This document shows positions 47,275-60,375 of a DNA stretch of 64,000 nucleotides, piece by piece. The notes beneath the pieces are model-generated. The model searched no databases. It worked only from the letters and a program-made list of their open reading frames with translations, and had not been told where the DNA came from. The DNA is taken from positions 4,060,958 to 4,124,957 of the forward strand of contig NW_024735554.1 in NCBI RefSeq assembly GCF_018991925.1, given 5' to 3'. Position 1 is the stretch's first letter, and each line of letters opens with the position of its first letter. Origin of the DNA: Homarus americanus. Lineage: Eukaryota; Arthropoda; Malacostraca; Decapoda; Nephropidae. Position numbers and translations under genes: made by a program.

Positions 47275-47700
47275 ATTTCAATTGTTTATTCCTTGATCGA
47301 GGAAGCGGGATCCTAGTGCTGTCACTAGGTACCCCTGTACAATGACACCAGAAGCATCTGGCAAGTGTGACAAGTATATACAGTATAAATATTATAAAGG
47401 GGCTTACTAAAGCCTAAGGAAGGAAGGATATTCCTTTAACACATAATCAATGTTATTTACATAATATCTGGCCAGTATGGGGAGGATCATCGTGTCTCCG
47501 TCAGGGGGTCGTGGAGTGGTGGTCCAGCAGGCGTCACGGAAGCGTTGTGTGTGGGGACATCTTAGGAGGTAGTGGATAAGGGTGCTGCTGTCGGGTCTTC
47601 TGCATAATGCACAAGAGCGTTGCTCAGGGGATGCGGGGATACCAATCTCCCAAGCAAAGTCATACCCAATGATGATACGGGCAACAATCACGTCCCTTTT
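47275..47700 (-). mobile_element. LINE C-terminal zinc-knuckle fragment (I/R1-like)
   Basis: The minus-strand frame ending at the stop 47407-47409 reads 'VARIIIGYDFAWEIGIPASP', then 'CALCRRPDSSTLIHYLLRCP' and 'HTQRFRDACW'. This is the C-x2-C...H-x4-C plus 'FR' terminal motif that follows the RNase H or RT region in I/R1/Loa-type LINEs. The 3'-UTR (47275-47406) ends 'ggaataaacaattgaaattg'. Only about 95 residues survive. Clade is inferred from motif style. Confidence 0.75.
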
Positions 47701-48124
47701 CCGCGACCCTTTCCCATAGACATACGATTATCATAACCTCACCTAAACGAACCTTAACCACCCCCATCAGCTAATTTTATTTCTCTTTAATATCAATAAT
47801 TGTCTTTATGAGAAGGAGAAATAAGACACATTTTAACCTGTGCTTCGTGGTCAGGTCAAAAAAGTTTCTATACGGAGATGACCGATGAATTTCACAACGA
47901 ACACTGTCACTCCTGTTGTCTCGGTAGTGTTGTCAAAATCCTTCGTCCGTTGTGTCATATTGTTTCAGCACCAAATCGTAAAGTTATATTTTTTTATGTG
48001 ATCTTTGTTTTTTGTTATCCATTTTTTTCTTCTTTCGTTTTTTTTTTTAGATTCTTTATTGTGTCTTCTTTTGTATTTTCTTTTTCCTTTCCTCTTGGTG
48101 TTGTACTCAAACAACCCAGATAAA
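47701..48124. other. Non-coding, nothing recognised
   Basis: T-rich sequence at 47980-48080 produces a Phe-rich chance frame. Confidence 0.4.
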
Positions 48125-48241
48125 GACTGACATCTATTCTCCCTATCAATCACTTAATCTGACATTCCCTCACGCATACTGACATAACCTCACTCATTCT
48201 TTCACTCACAGACTTAACTCACACATTCTCTCAGACATTCG

Positions 48242-48277
<36 letters not shown>

Positions 48278-48395
48278 TTCCCACTGACACTCACTGACAC
48301 ACTCATTCGCCCACTCACTCACTCACACAAACTCACTGACACTCACTCACTCAAACTCACTGACACTCACTCACTCACTCGCAGAAAAAATAAAT
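48125..48395. repeat. Degenerate (CACT)n/(AC)n
   Basis: 'cactcactgacactcactca'-type words throughout, with (AC)n at 48243-48276. Confidence 0.85.
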
Positions 48396-48429
48396 TAATG
48401 TACTAACCTGACCCTTCGTTGTACTGTGC

Positions 48430-48755
48430 GTTTCCCCGTATCAGTAACTTAGGTTTGGTTAGCTCAGGTAAAGTTGGGTTATGTTAAATTGGGTTAAGTT
48501 TACTCAAAATAGATAAGTTAGATTACGTTAAGTTAGGGCAATTTAAACTCTTGTAGGTTAGGTTAGGTTAAGTGACGTTCAGTTAAAATTGGTATATTAG
48601 ATTAAGTTAAAATAGTGCAATTTTAACTCAGGTTAAGTTAGAAAGGTAAAGTTGAATTAGGTTAGGTTAAACTGGGTAAGTTAGGTTAAGTTTACTCAAG
48701 ATATATGTTAGGGTACATTAATTTAAACTTGTTAGGTTAGGTTAAACAACGTTAG
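48430..48755 (+). repeat. Degenerate TTAGG-like array
   Basis: Repeated 'ggttaggttaggttaa', 'gttaagtta' and 'gttgggtta' words, G-rich telomere strand on plus, for over 300 bases. Heavily diverged. Confidence 0.65.
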
Positions 48756-48764
48756 TTATAAGAA

Positions 48765-49058
48765 TGGAGGAAACTGCAGCGGGCCATACTGGGCAGTCCC
48801 GTTTACACCCAACCCCTATCGCTCATATAAGCATCCAACCTACTGTATGTTTGAAGCTATCCAGCGTATTGGAGTTAATGATGATGTTTGGTAACTTGTT
48901 CCACTCATCCACTACTCTATTTCCAAACCAGTGTTTACCTATCTCGCGCCTTAATCTAAATTTGTCTAATTTAAAACCATTGCTACGAGTTCGCTCCTGG
49001 TTGGATAGTTTGAGTACCTTTGTTATATCACCTTTGTTCAGCCCTGACTTACATGTAA
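48765..49058 (-). mobile_element. CR1-like LINE C-terminal fragment, diverged copy
   Basis: The minus strand reads 'SGLNKGDITKVLKLSNQERT', 'RSNGFKLDKFRLRREIGKHW', 'FGNRVVDEWNKLPNIIIN' and 'TLDSFKHTVG'. It corresponds to the last ~80 residues of copies A and B (34985, 60376) but is clearly older. Confidence 0.85.
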
Positions 49059-49289
49059 GGTGTGTGTGTGTGTGAAGTCAATCACGAGCCCCCACACTTA
49101 CAACAAAACACACACACTCACACTCACACACACACAAGCGTCACTCAGTAGTTCCCGTTACTTGCAGAAACCACATACGTTGCTTGCCACCACCTGTGTC
49201 CTCCCCGCCTAGTGTATCGTGGGAAGGTCCCTCTGTTGTGAAGCCCTGGTGGTAGATAGATAGATAGATATACAGTTAGGTAGATAAAT

Positions 49290-49611
49290 AGATAGGTAAG
49301 TAGGTAGTTGGCAGCTACCAATCAGGGAGGTACTACCGCCTGGGAAGATATTGGAAGCATAATGTGTTGTCTACTGTAATGGTAGACTCTGCTGCCATAT
49401 GTGACCAAGTCCCAGGTTGATGATCTGACTTTCTGCCTCATTTACACACAATTGCAGGGTCTCAATTGTTTCTCTTACTTTGACAACACAACATACATAC
49501 AGCATTTCTCACTCTTGATATTTTTTTATGGTTCATTATTATTATTATTATTATTATATATAATTTTTATTAGTATTAATATTTTCTTTTATAATTGTTA
49601 TTGATATTTAC

Positions 49612-49657
<46 letters not shown>

Positions 49658-49775
49658 GTTATTATCATCATCATCATTATTATTATCATTGTTTTATTAT
49701 ATTTTCGACCACCAGGCATTGATGTGGGTCATTAAAAAGTGACCAGTGCCCGGGTGAGATCGATAGCTAGGTAGA
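49290..49775 (+). repeat. Interspersed (ATT)n-containing repeat, copy 3
   Basis: The core 49320-49500 is nearly identical to 27110-27290. The (ATT)n zone 49533-49690 also contains (ATC). It ends 'ttcgaccaccaggcattgat', 'gtgggtcattaaaaagtgac' and 'cagtgcccgggtg'. Confidence 0.8.
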
Positions 49776-49810
49776 TATATAACTCAACAGATGTTTAGTA
49801 AAACCATCAT

Positions 49811-50218
49811 AGCCCCCAAAAGTATCTAGCCCCCCAAAAGTATCTAGCCCCCCAAAAGTATCTAGCCCCCCAAAAGTATCTAGCCCCCCAAAAGTATCTA
49901 GCCCCCAAAAGTATCCCAACTACAAAAGTATCTAGCCCCCAAAGTATCTAGCCCCCAAAGTATCTAGCCCCAAAAGTATCTAGCCCCAAAAATCTAGCCC
50001 CAAAAGTATCTAGCCCCCCAAAAGTATCTAGCCCCCAAAGTATTTAGCCCCAAAAGTATCCCAGCCCCCAAAAAGTATCTAGCCCCCAAAGTATCTAGCC
50101 CCCAAAAGTATTTAGCCCCCAAAAGTATCAACCCCAAAAGTATCTAGCCCCCAAAGTATCTAGCCCCCCAAAAAGTATCTAGCCCCCAAAAGTATCTAGC
50201 CCCCCAAAAGTATCTAGA
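49811..50218. repeat. ~18-bp minisatellite, ~23 copies
   Basis: The unit is 'agtatctagccccccaaa' with C-run length varying from 3 to 6 and A-run from 2 to 5. Confidence 0.95.
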
Positions 50219-50325
50219 CTGTGTGTTTAGGTTCGATGGATGTCAGAATAAACACTGTGACTCCTGTTGTCTCGGTAGGGTTGTCATATTGTCTCACACC
50301 AAAGCATAAGGATGTGTGTACGTTA

Positions 50326-50435
50326 ACAGTTCAGGTACGGTATATAGTGTACATAGACAGTTCAGGTACGGTATATAATGTACATAGACAGTTCAGGTAC
50401 GGTATATAGTGTACATAGACAGTACTGTTACGGTA
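50326..50435. repeat. 31-bp tandem, ~3.5 copies
   Basis: Copies start at 50326, 50357 and 50388 ('acagttcaggtacggtatat' onward), with a fourth, diverged unit at about 50419. Confidence 0.9.
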
Positions 50436-50691
50436 TATAATGTACGAAACAATACAGGTATACAAGCATTGGTAAACAATAAGGTGATTCAACCAGATAT
50501 TAACCCAAGAACGATGATAATATGTTACTTCCACTATAGTTTGTTAATATTATTTCGAATGAATGAGGTGTAGTACAAAGGCGTTCGGTGAGAGGTAAGA
50601 GGAAATGAATGAGAATTTCCACTCATTTTTTGGCTGATTAATAATTCGTGTTTAGTGCGTTTCTCTCTCGCGCGCGTGTGTGAAATAATGC

Positions 50692-50750
<59 letters not shown>

Positions 50751-51171
50751 GTTGTTGTTGTTGTTGTTGTTGTTTATGGTTTAATTAAGAAATACAGCAG
50801 CCATAATCTGAAAATATGCAAATAGTGTTACATATAGTAATTACATAATGACAGGGAGAGGGTCATTTAACAAGGAATTTCAGCACAGTTATAGTACAAA
50901 AGTGAGATTGGTAAGGAGTGAACACAAGTTATCTACGAGTTGTTGATGATTTTTACAATGGTTGAGGTGTGGCTGTTCTTATAGCGATCAGTATATGGAT
51001 GTATGTGCTGGATTTGGTTATGGTGTTGATCAGTATTTCGCAGACGAGGGATCTCAGGTGGTGGTAGGAGACGGAGTGATGAGGATGGTGTAGTAACGTC
51101 TTCCTAAACTTACAGATGAGTTCATGGTGATGATCAGAGTGAGTTGAGAGGGCCAGTGTGTTGGGCGCCAC
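50692..51171 (-). mobile_element. L2-like LINE C-terminus and 3' end, copy 5
   Basis: The minus strand reads 'LLHHPHH' near 51085 (compare 'GLLHHPRHRH' in copy 3) and 'RYKNSHTSTIVKIINNS*' near 50940-50990 (compare 'DRYKNSTIPSIVKIINNS'). A UTR with 'catattttcag', 'ggctgctg' and 'ttaattaaaccataaac' follows, then (GTT)n and (TTA)n (50692-50773) as the tail. It is frameshifted and partial. Confidence 0.75.
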
Positions 51172-51365
51172 TTATTATGTGGTGTAGGAGAGAGAGAGAG
51201 AGAGAGGATAGTCTTGATCGTCCTCTTCTACTCCGTCCATTTCACGGCGTCCTTGTGTGTATAACAGGACCTTTTAAGCATGATGATGGTGATAACGACC
51301 CTTGAATTGTGAGGAACCAGTTTATTTACAGCGATGATGAGGGAATAGGGTGGTTCCTGCTTAAC

Positions 51366-51430
<65 letters not shown>

Positions 51431-51640
51431 CCAATGTGTGAAGGGGTTACCGCCTCAACTCACACACGGACATTAGTTTATTAAGACCCCCCCCCTCCCC
51501 ACCACCACCACCACCCCCCCTCCTATGCTAGTTTACTGTACTGGACAAGTGTAGTGAGGTAATAGCAGGAGGCGCCCATCATGGTATCAGAGAGTGAACT
51601 TGTGGCATGACTCTGCATACATTATAGTAACTCTTTTACC
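51172..51640. repeat. (GA)n runs and C-rich patch
   Basis: GA at 51188-51206 and 51370-51426. A C-rich 'acccccccccctcccc' stretch lies near 51486-51525. Otherwise non-coding. Confidence 0.8.
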
Positions 51641-51770
51641 GTCACCACCACTGTCACCAACACCATTTCCACCACTACCTCTTCACCCTCGCTATCACCA
51701 TCACTCCCTTCACCATCAACGGCACCACTACCACCACCAATCACCCCTTCATCACCATCTTTTTCTCCCT
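51641..51770. repeat. Degenerate CACCAC/CATCAC triplets
   Basis: 'caccaccactgtcaccaaca'-style triplet repeats. Confidence 0.8.
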
Positions 51771-51874
51771 CATATGATCACTATCACGTTCACTTAGCAC
51801 CAGTTAGGAGAGAAAACTACACTCATGCTACGTTTTGACTTCATCTAGACACGTTTACCTAGCACCAGTCAGAG

Positions 51875-51878
<4 letters not shown>

Positions 51879-51918
<40 letters not shown>
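51879..51918. repeat. (GT)20 microsatellite
   Basis: Uninterrupted. Confidence 0.95.
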
Positions 51919-51922
<4 letters not shown>

Positions 51923-53274
51923 AGAATCTTTGTGAATTAGGACTCCCAGATTGAAGGTGAAGACTGTGTTGACAAGGTGAAATGGATTGAGTCCGGTCAT
52001 GTGATGTTGTCTGTGTTCATTGCTCTCTCTCCCCACCAAAGGCCGAGAATAAATAATGCTGCTTGGGAGATGTTTAGTGATCAATTGTTATTTTTTGTGG
52101 GATGAATCAAAGTGTACACAAACTTCAAAATAAATAGGAAGTGACAGTTATGCAAAACAGTGTAATAAGTAACTGTAATTTGCTCAGACAACAAATAGAA
52201 ATATGCAGGCACTTTTTTTTTTCATATCCTCAATATATATTTACAGTATATACACGGTTTGCAAGTAAATCTTTAACATGTCAAGTGTAGTGTGACAGTA
52301 AAGTATACTAAGATATCAAGTAGAAATTAATATCCACACGCACTTGTTCTTATTCTCAACTTACATACAATGCAGTACACAGTGTAGAAACTGACAGTAA
52401 AATGAAAAGGAAGGTACAGTACACGTGTCTGCTTGTTGTGGTCTGACAGTGTAGGTACAGGACAAACCTACAGTACAACTCGACAAGCACATAGCACAGG
52501 GAGGCAGCGTGGCCGACTGCGCACTATGTTAAGGTCACATAAAAAACCCCACATTATATTGTTTTGTTTATTTTCAAGACAAGATGCATGGAGGGCCAGT
52601 CAGTCTGTGTTGCGTTTATCAGTCTTTTTTTATAATCCTCTGTGTTTATCAGTTCTGTGTATCGTAGTTGCGGAAGAGACTCGTAAGCATTGTTTGTGTG
52701 TTGGATCATACCCTCGTCCCAGTCAAGAATTCCTTTTATAACTACACAGCCATAAAATAAATTGTGGTGAAACCTGGCCTTCAGTTATAGCAATATTTGA
52801 GGATATATGACATGCAGAATTCCTGGCCTTAACCTCAAAGTCAAGGCCAGTATTTACAATCAAATTCTTATCAATGGCACTACATTGATAAACATCCTAC
52901 GACACGATATACTGCAGGGGCGAGCCTCTTGACGATATCTCTCGCCTACTTAACATTTTGACTGTACCACTTCACTTATGACGTAAAGTTATAATTATGA
53001 TACATTTTTTCCTCACTTTCTCTCTCGTTGTCGTGGAAGAAACACCAAGGAATAGAGCTTGGTAATTGTGTGTATGGATTGCGGTCGGTAGCTCGGGGTA
53101 ACGTGCATGCTGGCTAGGTTGCCGGAACTACAGATCTTCACTGTTATTTTCTTATTTCTCGTGTTTATGGGAGATTATAATATCCTCGTCTGTCAGTATT
53201 ATTCCATTCACAACCGAACACCTGGGCTGTACATTTATCTATCAACTTAAAAAAAAAAATTACTTAAATCTAAC
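51919..53274. other. Non-coding, nothing recognised
   Basis: ACAGTA words reappear (52240-52440). The open frame 52433-52741 has no family resemblance. Confidence 0.4.
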
Positions 53275-53655
53275 CTACTTATCTTACCTCATTTAACTTA
53301 ACGTAACGTACCCTAATTTAACGTAATCTACTTTACCTAAACTTAACTTAATCTAACTTTACTTAACCAAACCTACCCTGACTTAACATAATCTAAGTTA
53401 CCTGAGCTTAACTTAACCCAACCTCACATAATGTCTAATCAAGCCTAGCAGTTATTATAAGATAATTTAGCTTTAGTTAAATTAAGTAGAACAAGATAGG
53501 TTTGGTTAGGTCGATCAAGATTGGTTAGGTTTGGTTTACATTAGTTATATTAGGTTTGGTTAAGTAGATTAGTAGATTAGGTAGGTTAAGTTAAGTTTGA
53601 TTCTACTATAAAGTCAGGTAGGTAGGCTAGGCTAAGTTAGATAAGGTTAAAGTTA
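53275..53655. repeat. Degenerate CCTAA-like then TTAGG-like array (inverted pair)
   Basis: 53275-53440 is rich in 'taacctaac/taacttaac' words, and 53465-53655 in 'ggttaggtt/agttaagtt' words. The two halves therefore face each other with C-strand first and G-strand second. Confidence 0.6.
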
Positions 53656-55419
53656 GGCTGTAGTGCAAGTTATGTTAAGTGGTTCAATTAATATCCCGGT
53701 CAGACACTTGTACCGTGGCCATAATGCATTACTGCCCAGCATATTCTTAATATGTTGTTATATCATAAAACTTGGACTACTTTATCGTGCCTTCCTCCTT
53801 CCGGGTTGTGTGCCAGTTAGGGCCAGCGTTTTGAGCAAGTCTTCCTGTGGCATCTTCCTCTCGCTTGGTTACGACTACTACTTGGCGAATTATTCATTTC
53901 TCTTGATTCTCTCAGTTGTATCAGTGTTCTCAGGCATTGTTTATATCATACTAGGAAGGTTTTTGATGATGTGATGTATTACAGCGTTTTAAAGAGTAAT
54001 AATGTCTTCCAGCGCGTATTATAGGATTAGTAAATACGGATCACGTGATGATTAGACGCCCCAGCTTATTTCACCTGTTGATTAAACACCCTAAGGCTAC
54101 CTGGGGAATTAGGTTTATTAGATTTGGTTTGGTTAGGGCAGTTAATCTTAAGGTGAGTTAAGATGGGGTGCCTAATCTTCACGTGTTCCGTAAAGGCAGT
54201 GTAGTCGTAAGTAGTTTTGCTCGCATGATAGCGCCGTAAATGCTTGGTTTGACCTTTTTCTTTTTTCGTATTGTTCTAAAGGGAGAAAAACTCGATGATA
54301 TTTTCAGTTGTGGTTGTGATACACCTGTACTTGTCCTGGTAGTAAATTTCAACTGGAGCATGTTGAGTGATCACTGCAGTACTATCTGCATTTCCTGTTG
54401 GTTCAGAAATCCCCTGTGTGTACCGCGCTGGACCTCAAATTGTTGGGCAGATGGGGGAGAAGTAGGCAAGTGTGTTGGTGGCAGGTGCGTGCACTGGTGG
54501 CAGACGACTCGCTGTTAATGTTTTGTCTGCCACCACGTGTGTTTTTAAGGTCTTATTAGGAAGCAGTGGAGATTTTTTTTCCAAGTTGTTTCCGAATATC
54601 TTTGTGCAAAATATATACGTTTTGTCAGGGACGTAAAATTGCCGTACTGCTGTACTGTATATACTGTGGTTTTATTCATAGCATCGAGTATGGCTGCGTT
54701 TTATTCGTTGACAAAATATAATTAGTATACGTTGCTATTTTTTTTAATGATAACACGGCCGATGGTGTTTTGATTATCCTCAAGAATAAGCATATTTAGA
54801 AACAACAAGGATTTGGTTACTTCATGCAATTAAATGTCACTGGTTTGTTAAATTTGTGAAACAGGCTGATGACTCACTGCAGCAAACTGTCCCCAGTGAG
54901 TTAATGTGTAGTGGTGTCACTACTTTATCACTGGCTGAGAGGTTGAATATCCTAACGACTCTACTCCAACATTCACAGTGAATTACCTTGAAGTGTTATA
55001 TATCACTTTGAAGGTCAGTGGTACATTCTGTGTATTGTGTATGTGTGTTTGTGTGTGGAATTTCTGCTAAAGGTTTCACCCCTTCCTGTCTGTTTCATGA
55101 CATGTTGCATCACACACACACACTCTTACACCATATTTTCCTAGTCTTGAGTTTGACGTCTTCCAAGTTTCATTTCCACGAAAGGCTTAGGCGAGAAGAA
55201 AGAGATTAAGAGATAGCTAACGCCAGACGCTGCGAATGTTCGAACATTCCACCATTTTAGCAGCCTGTGTGAGTCGTGACCTGAATAAATGATCACGGCG
55301 GTAGATGTTGTGAAAGGTGTATATTATGTAGCATTAGATATATATTACGTAGTATTGTGAGGATGTGTCTGTCATGTTCATAAGGGCAGTTCTAGACTAG
55401 CCTATAGGCCTCGTGGTGG
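53656..55419. other. Non-coding, nothing recognised
   Basis: A hydrophobic 103-codon frame at 53663-53974 lacks an ATG at its 5' end and has no recognisable motif, so I do not call it. 'ccccagcttatttcacc' at 54060 is shared with 25584. Confidence 0.4.
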
Positions 55420-55700
55420 GTAAGATTACATTAGGTTGGGATTTGTTTTGCTACCAGGATAAGTTAGAATTGAGTAGGTTGGCTTGGATATGGTTGGATT
55501 AGATGTGAAGTTGGGGTAAAATTGTTCAAGCCTGTATTGGGTTTGACCAGGCTGGGTTAGATTAGGCTACACTAGACTGGATTTTGGTATGGCTGGGAAT
55601 GGGTGGGCTCGGTTGGACACCTGTAGATTAGAATTAGGTATGGTTAGATTCGGTTAGATTAGGTCGGATTGAGTCGAGTTAAATTCGGTATGATAAAATT
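55420..55700 (+). repeat. Degenerate TTAGG/GGTTGGATT-like array
   Basis: Words such as 'attaggttgg', 'gttggattag', 'ggttagattagg' recur irregularly. Confidence 0.5.
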
Positions 55701-56885
<1,185 letters not shown>

Positions 56886-56924
56886 CGAATCCAGTTTAAC
56901 TTAAACACTCTCTAAACTTGTCCT

Positions 56925-57500
56925 AACCCATTCTACCCCAGCCCCACTCTAACCTAACCTACCCTACCCTAACTTTATGGACCCAGCTTAATTCTTGTAC
57001 TTATTATACTGTATATTATGTATGTGCACGTAGCCGCGAGAGCCATCTGGTGATACAAACTTTAAGGAGCACCAGCGTGTCTCTTGGCTGGTTCAGAACT
57101 TGAGATTCCACTGGCAGAGCTGAAGTTTCCCTCATGAGTAGATGTGTACAGTGCGTCAACCAACCTCTGTTTGGGGAATGTGGGGAGGAGACTGCAATAC
57201 TCTACGTCATTATTACGTTTTCTTAACCTAACCTTACCAAAACTTAACCTAACCTAACCTAACCTTACCAAAACTTAACCTAACCTAACCTAACCTTACC
57301 AAAACTTAACCTAGCCTAACCTTACCAAAACTTAACCTAGCCTAACCTTACCAAAACTTAACCTAGCCTAACCTTACCAAAACTTAACCTAACCTAATTT
57401 TACCTCAACTTAATCTAACCATAACCAAATCTAAATAAACCTTAATCTAATCTTATTTTACCTAAACTTAACGTTAACTTTACCTAACATTTGGTAGCAT
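56925..57500. repeat. CCTAA-like telomere-type array with a 26-bp higher-order unit
   Basis: Near-perfect CCTAA runs (57246-57261, 57281-57296) alternate with 'ccttaccaaaacttaac'. At 57295-57390 the 26-bp unit 'cttaacctagcctaacctta' plus 'ccaaaa' repeats three to four times. It grades into diverged 'taacctaatt' sequence to 57500. Confidence 0.8.
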
Positions 57501-57547
57501 AACCTAACCTATCCACAGGTATAGGTTGTAGCGCTAGTATTGGCATG

Positions 57548-58658
57548 TGTTAGGTGTAGTCAGGGGTAAGGTGAAGGTGTTCCAGGGTGTTAGCACTAGT
57601 GTTAGGTGTAGTCAGGGGTAAGGTGAAGGTGTTCCAGGGTGTAGCACTAGTGTTAGGTGTAGTCAGGGGTAAGGTGAAGGTGTTCCAGGATGTAGCACTA
57701 GTGTTAGGTGTAGTCAGGGGTAAGGTGAAGGTGTTTCAGGGTGTAGCACTAGTGTTAGGTGTAGTCAGGGGTAAGGTGAAGGTGTTCCAGGGTGTAGCAC
57801 TAGTGTTAGGTGTAGTCAGGGGTAAGGTGAAGGTGTAGTCAGGGGTAAGGTGAAGGTGTTCCAGGGTGTAGCACTAGTGTTAGGTGTAGTCGGGGGTAAG
57901 GTGAAGGTGTTGCAGAGTGTAGCACTAGTGTTAGGTGTAGTCAGGGGTAAGGTGAAGGTGTTCCAGGATGTAGCACTAGTGTTAGGTGTAGTCAGGGGTA
58001 AGGTGAAGGTGTTGCAGAGTGTAGCACTAGTGTTAGGTGTAGTCAGAGGTAAGGTGAAGGTGTTCCAGGGTGTAGCACTAGTGTTAGGTGTGTAGTCAAG
58101 GAGGGTAAGTGAGTGTTCCAGGGTGTAGCACCTGTAAGGTGTTAGGTGTAGTCAGGGGTAAGGTGAAGGTGTTCAGGTGTAGCACTAAGTGTTAGGTGTA
58201 GTCGAGGTAAGGTGAGGTGTTCAGGGTGTTAGCACTAGTGTTGGGTGTAGTCAGGGGTAAGGTGAAGGTGTTCAGGGTGTGCTTACTAGTGTTGGAGGTG
58301 GCAATCAGAGGTAGGTGGAGGTGTTCAGGTGTAGCACTAGTGTTAGGTGTAGTCAGGGGTAAGGTGAAGGTGTTCCAGGGTGTAGCACTAGTGTTAGGTG
58401 TAGTCAGGGGTAAGGTGAAGGTGTTCCAGGGTGTAGCACTAGTGTTAGGTGTAGTCAGGGGTAAGGTGAAGGTGTTCCAGGGTGTAGCACTAGTGTTAGG
58501 TGTAGTCAGGGGTAAGGTGAAGGTGTTGCAGAGTGTAGCACTAGTGTTAGGTGTAGTCAGGGGTAAGGTGAAGGTGTTCCAGGGTGTAGCACTAGTGTTA
58601 GGTGTAGTCAGGGGTAAGGTGAAGGTGTTCCAGGGTGTAGTCCCCAGGGTGTAGCTAG
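57548..58658. repeat. 51-bp minisatellite, ~22 copies
   Basis: The unit includes 'gttccagggtgtagcactag', 'tgttaggtgtagtcaggggt' and 'aaggtgaaggt'. It is open as VALVLGVVRGKVKVFQG (17 residues) on plus and as a Thr/Pro-rich frame on minus. Indel-rich units lie at 58085-58330. The words ttaggtgtag and taaggt may derive from telomere-like sequence next door. Confidence 0.96.
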
Positions 58659-58838
58659 GCAACATTGATCTTAACGTTACGTAACACTGCTAGCTTCTAT
58701 TGCCAGTGTTGTGTGCATAATCCCTCCCTGCCGCCGTCTCCTCACCGCCCTTTTATGGCCACCACCCAGACGCTGCTGAGTGTGGCCACACCCTCGAGTC
58801 ACTGGTGATAGGGAAAAGGGTGTGACCATCACCTAACA

Positions 58839-59665
58839 CACCCTGATGAGTGTGGCCATCATCCACACCCTGGTGATCTGGTCATCATCTACACCCTGGT
58901 AGTGTGGCCATCATTGAGACCCTGGTAGTGTGGCCATCATCCACACCCTGGTGATCTGGTCATCATCTACACCCTGGTAGTGTGGCCATCATTGAGACCC
59001 TGGTAGTGTGGCCATCATCCACACCCTGGTAGTGTGGCCATCATCCACACCCTGGTAGTGTGGCCATCATTCACACCCTAGTAGTGTGGCCATCATTCAC
59101 ACCCTGGTAGTGTGGCCATCATCCACACCCTGGTAGTGTGGCCATCATCCACACCCTGGTAGTGTGGCCATCATCCACACCCTGGTAGTGTGGCCATCAT
59201 CCACACCCTGGTAGTGTGGCCACCATCACACCCTGGTGTGTGCATCATTCACACCCTAGTAGTGTGGCCATCATTCACACCCTGGTAGTGGCCATCATCC
59301 ACACCCTGGTGGTGTGGCCATCATCCACACACCCTGGTAGTGTGGCCATCATCCCACCCTGGTAGTGTGGCCATCATCCACACCCTGGTAGTGTGGCATC
59401 ATCCACAGCCTGGTAGTGTGTCATCATCCACACCCATCATCCACCCTGGTAGTGTGGCCATCATCACACACCCTGGTAGTGTGGCCATCATCCACACCCT
59501 GGTAGTGTGGCCATCATCCACACCCTGGTAGTGTGGCCATCATCCACACCCTGGTAGTGTGGCCATCATCCACACCCTGGTAGTGTGGCCATCATCCACA
59601 CCCTGGTAGTGTGGCCATCATCCACACCCTGGTAGTGTGGCCATCATCCACACCCTGGTAGTGTG
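58839..59665. repeat. 26-bp minisatellite, ~32 copies
   Basis: The unit is 'gtggccatcatccacaccct' plus 'ggtagt'. Variants with cattcac, attgaga and ctggtc occur toward the left end. Confidence 0.96.
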
Positions 59666-60375
59666 CACAAGAAGCAGTGATGAGTGTTAACCACATCTTG
59701 AATAGTCGTGTAATTTTGTAAGGGCAGGACTCGGCCCCTGTGCGTATGTGTAAAGTTGCATCATAACATCATGTTGTTATGTGTGCTGAACCAAGCCTTC
59801 TGGTCTGTGTTCTCGTCACTAATTTGTGTGACAATAATAGTTCCTGAAATGGGTAGCCTCTGCATATATTCAGGATTTAGTACTCGGACGTACCTTGATC
59901 TACGTGATTATGTCTCCAGTTTTGTACAGTATATGCATGAATAGTATTCGAATCACCAGAAGATTACCCCCCCCTACCCATATAGCGTTAGGGTGGTTAA
60001 TCTTCAAGTGATCTCATTTATCATCAACTTAAACGTACTGCGCCATTTGTCTTGAACAGGAAGAAAAGGAAGAGCAATTTAGGCCCATATAGGGTGGTGA
60101 GGTTGGACTGTACAGTAGGTGGACGTCTAGACACCCATAGTGTTGCCGTCCCTCGGGTAGGTTGCCGGAGGAGAGAACCTTCAACACTCTAGCTCACTTG
60201 TAACAGGCATGACAAAACATTAACACGATCGTGACTTTTATACAGTTTTTTTTTTTACATGTAAGGCTTGGGTTGTTCGTCTCTCTTAAATAAAAAAAAT
60301 CTTTCACTTTCTGTTGTTGATCATATTACATTTCATTTCGTGCTTCTCTCCATGTAAACAGCCTTAACAACATCA
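59666..60375. other. Non-coding, nothing recognised
   Basis: Includes a C7 run near 59968 and a T10 near 60246. Confidence 0.4.

Noticed and set aside
45388..50218. CRISPR-like regular repeats (25-bp and 18-bp arrays)
   Set aside because: Units are contiguous without unique spacers, and the genome is eukaryotic; these are minisatellites.
53663..53974. Hydrophobic 103-codon frame resembling a membrane protein
   Set aside because: No ATG at its 5' end, no recognisable motif, and it lies directly after telomere-like low-complexity sequence.
57587..58654. Repeating VALVLGVVRGKVKVFQG 'beta-repeat protein'
   Set aside because: It is the 51-bp minisatellite read in frame; the antisense strand is equally open and the frame is broken by indels.
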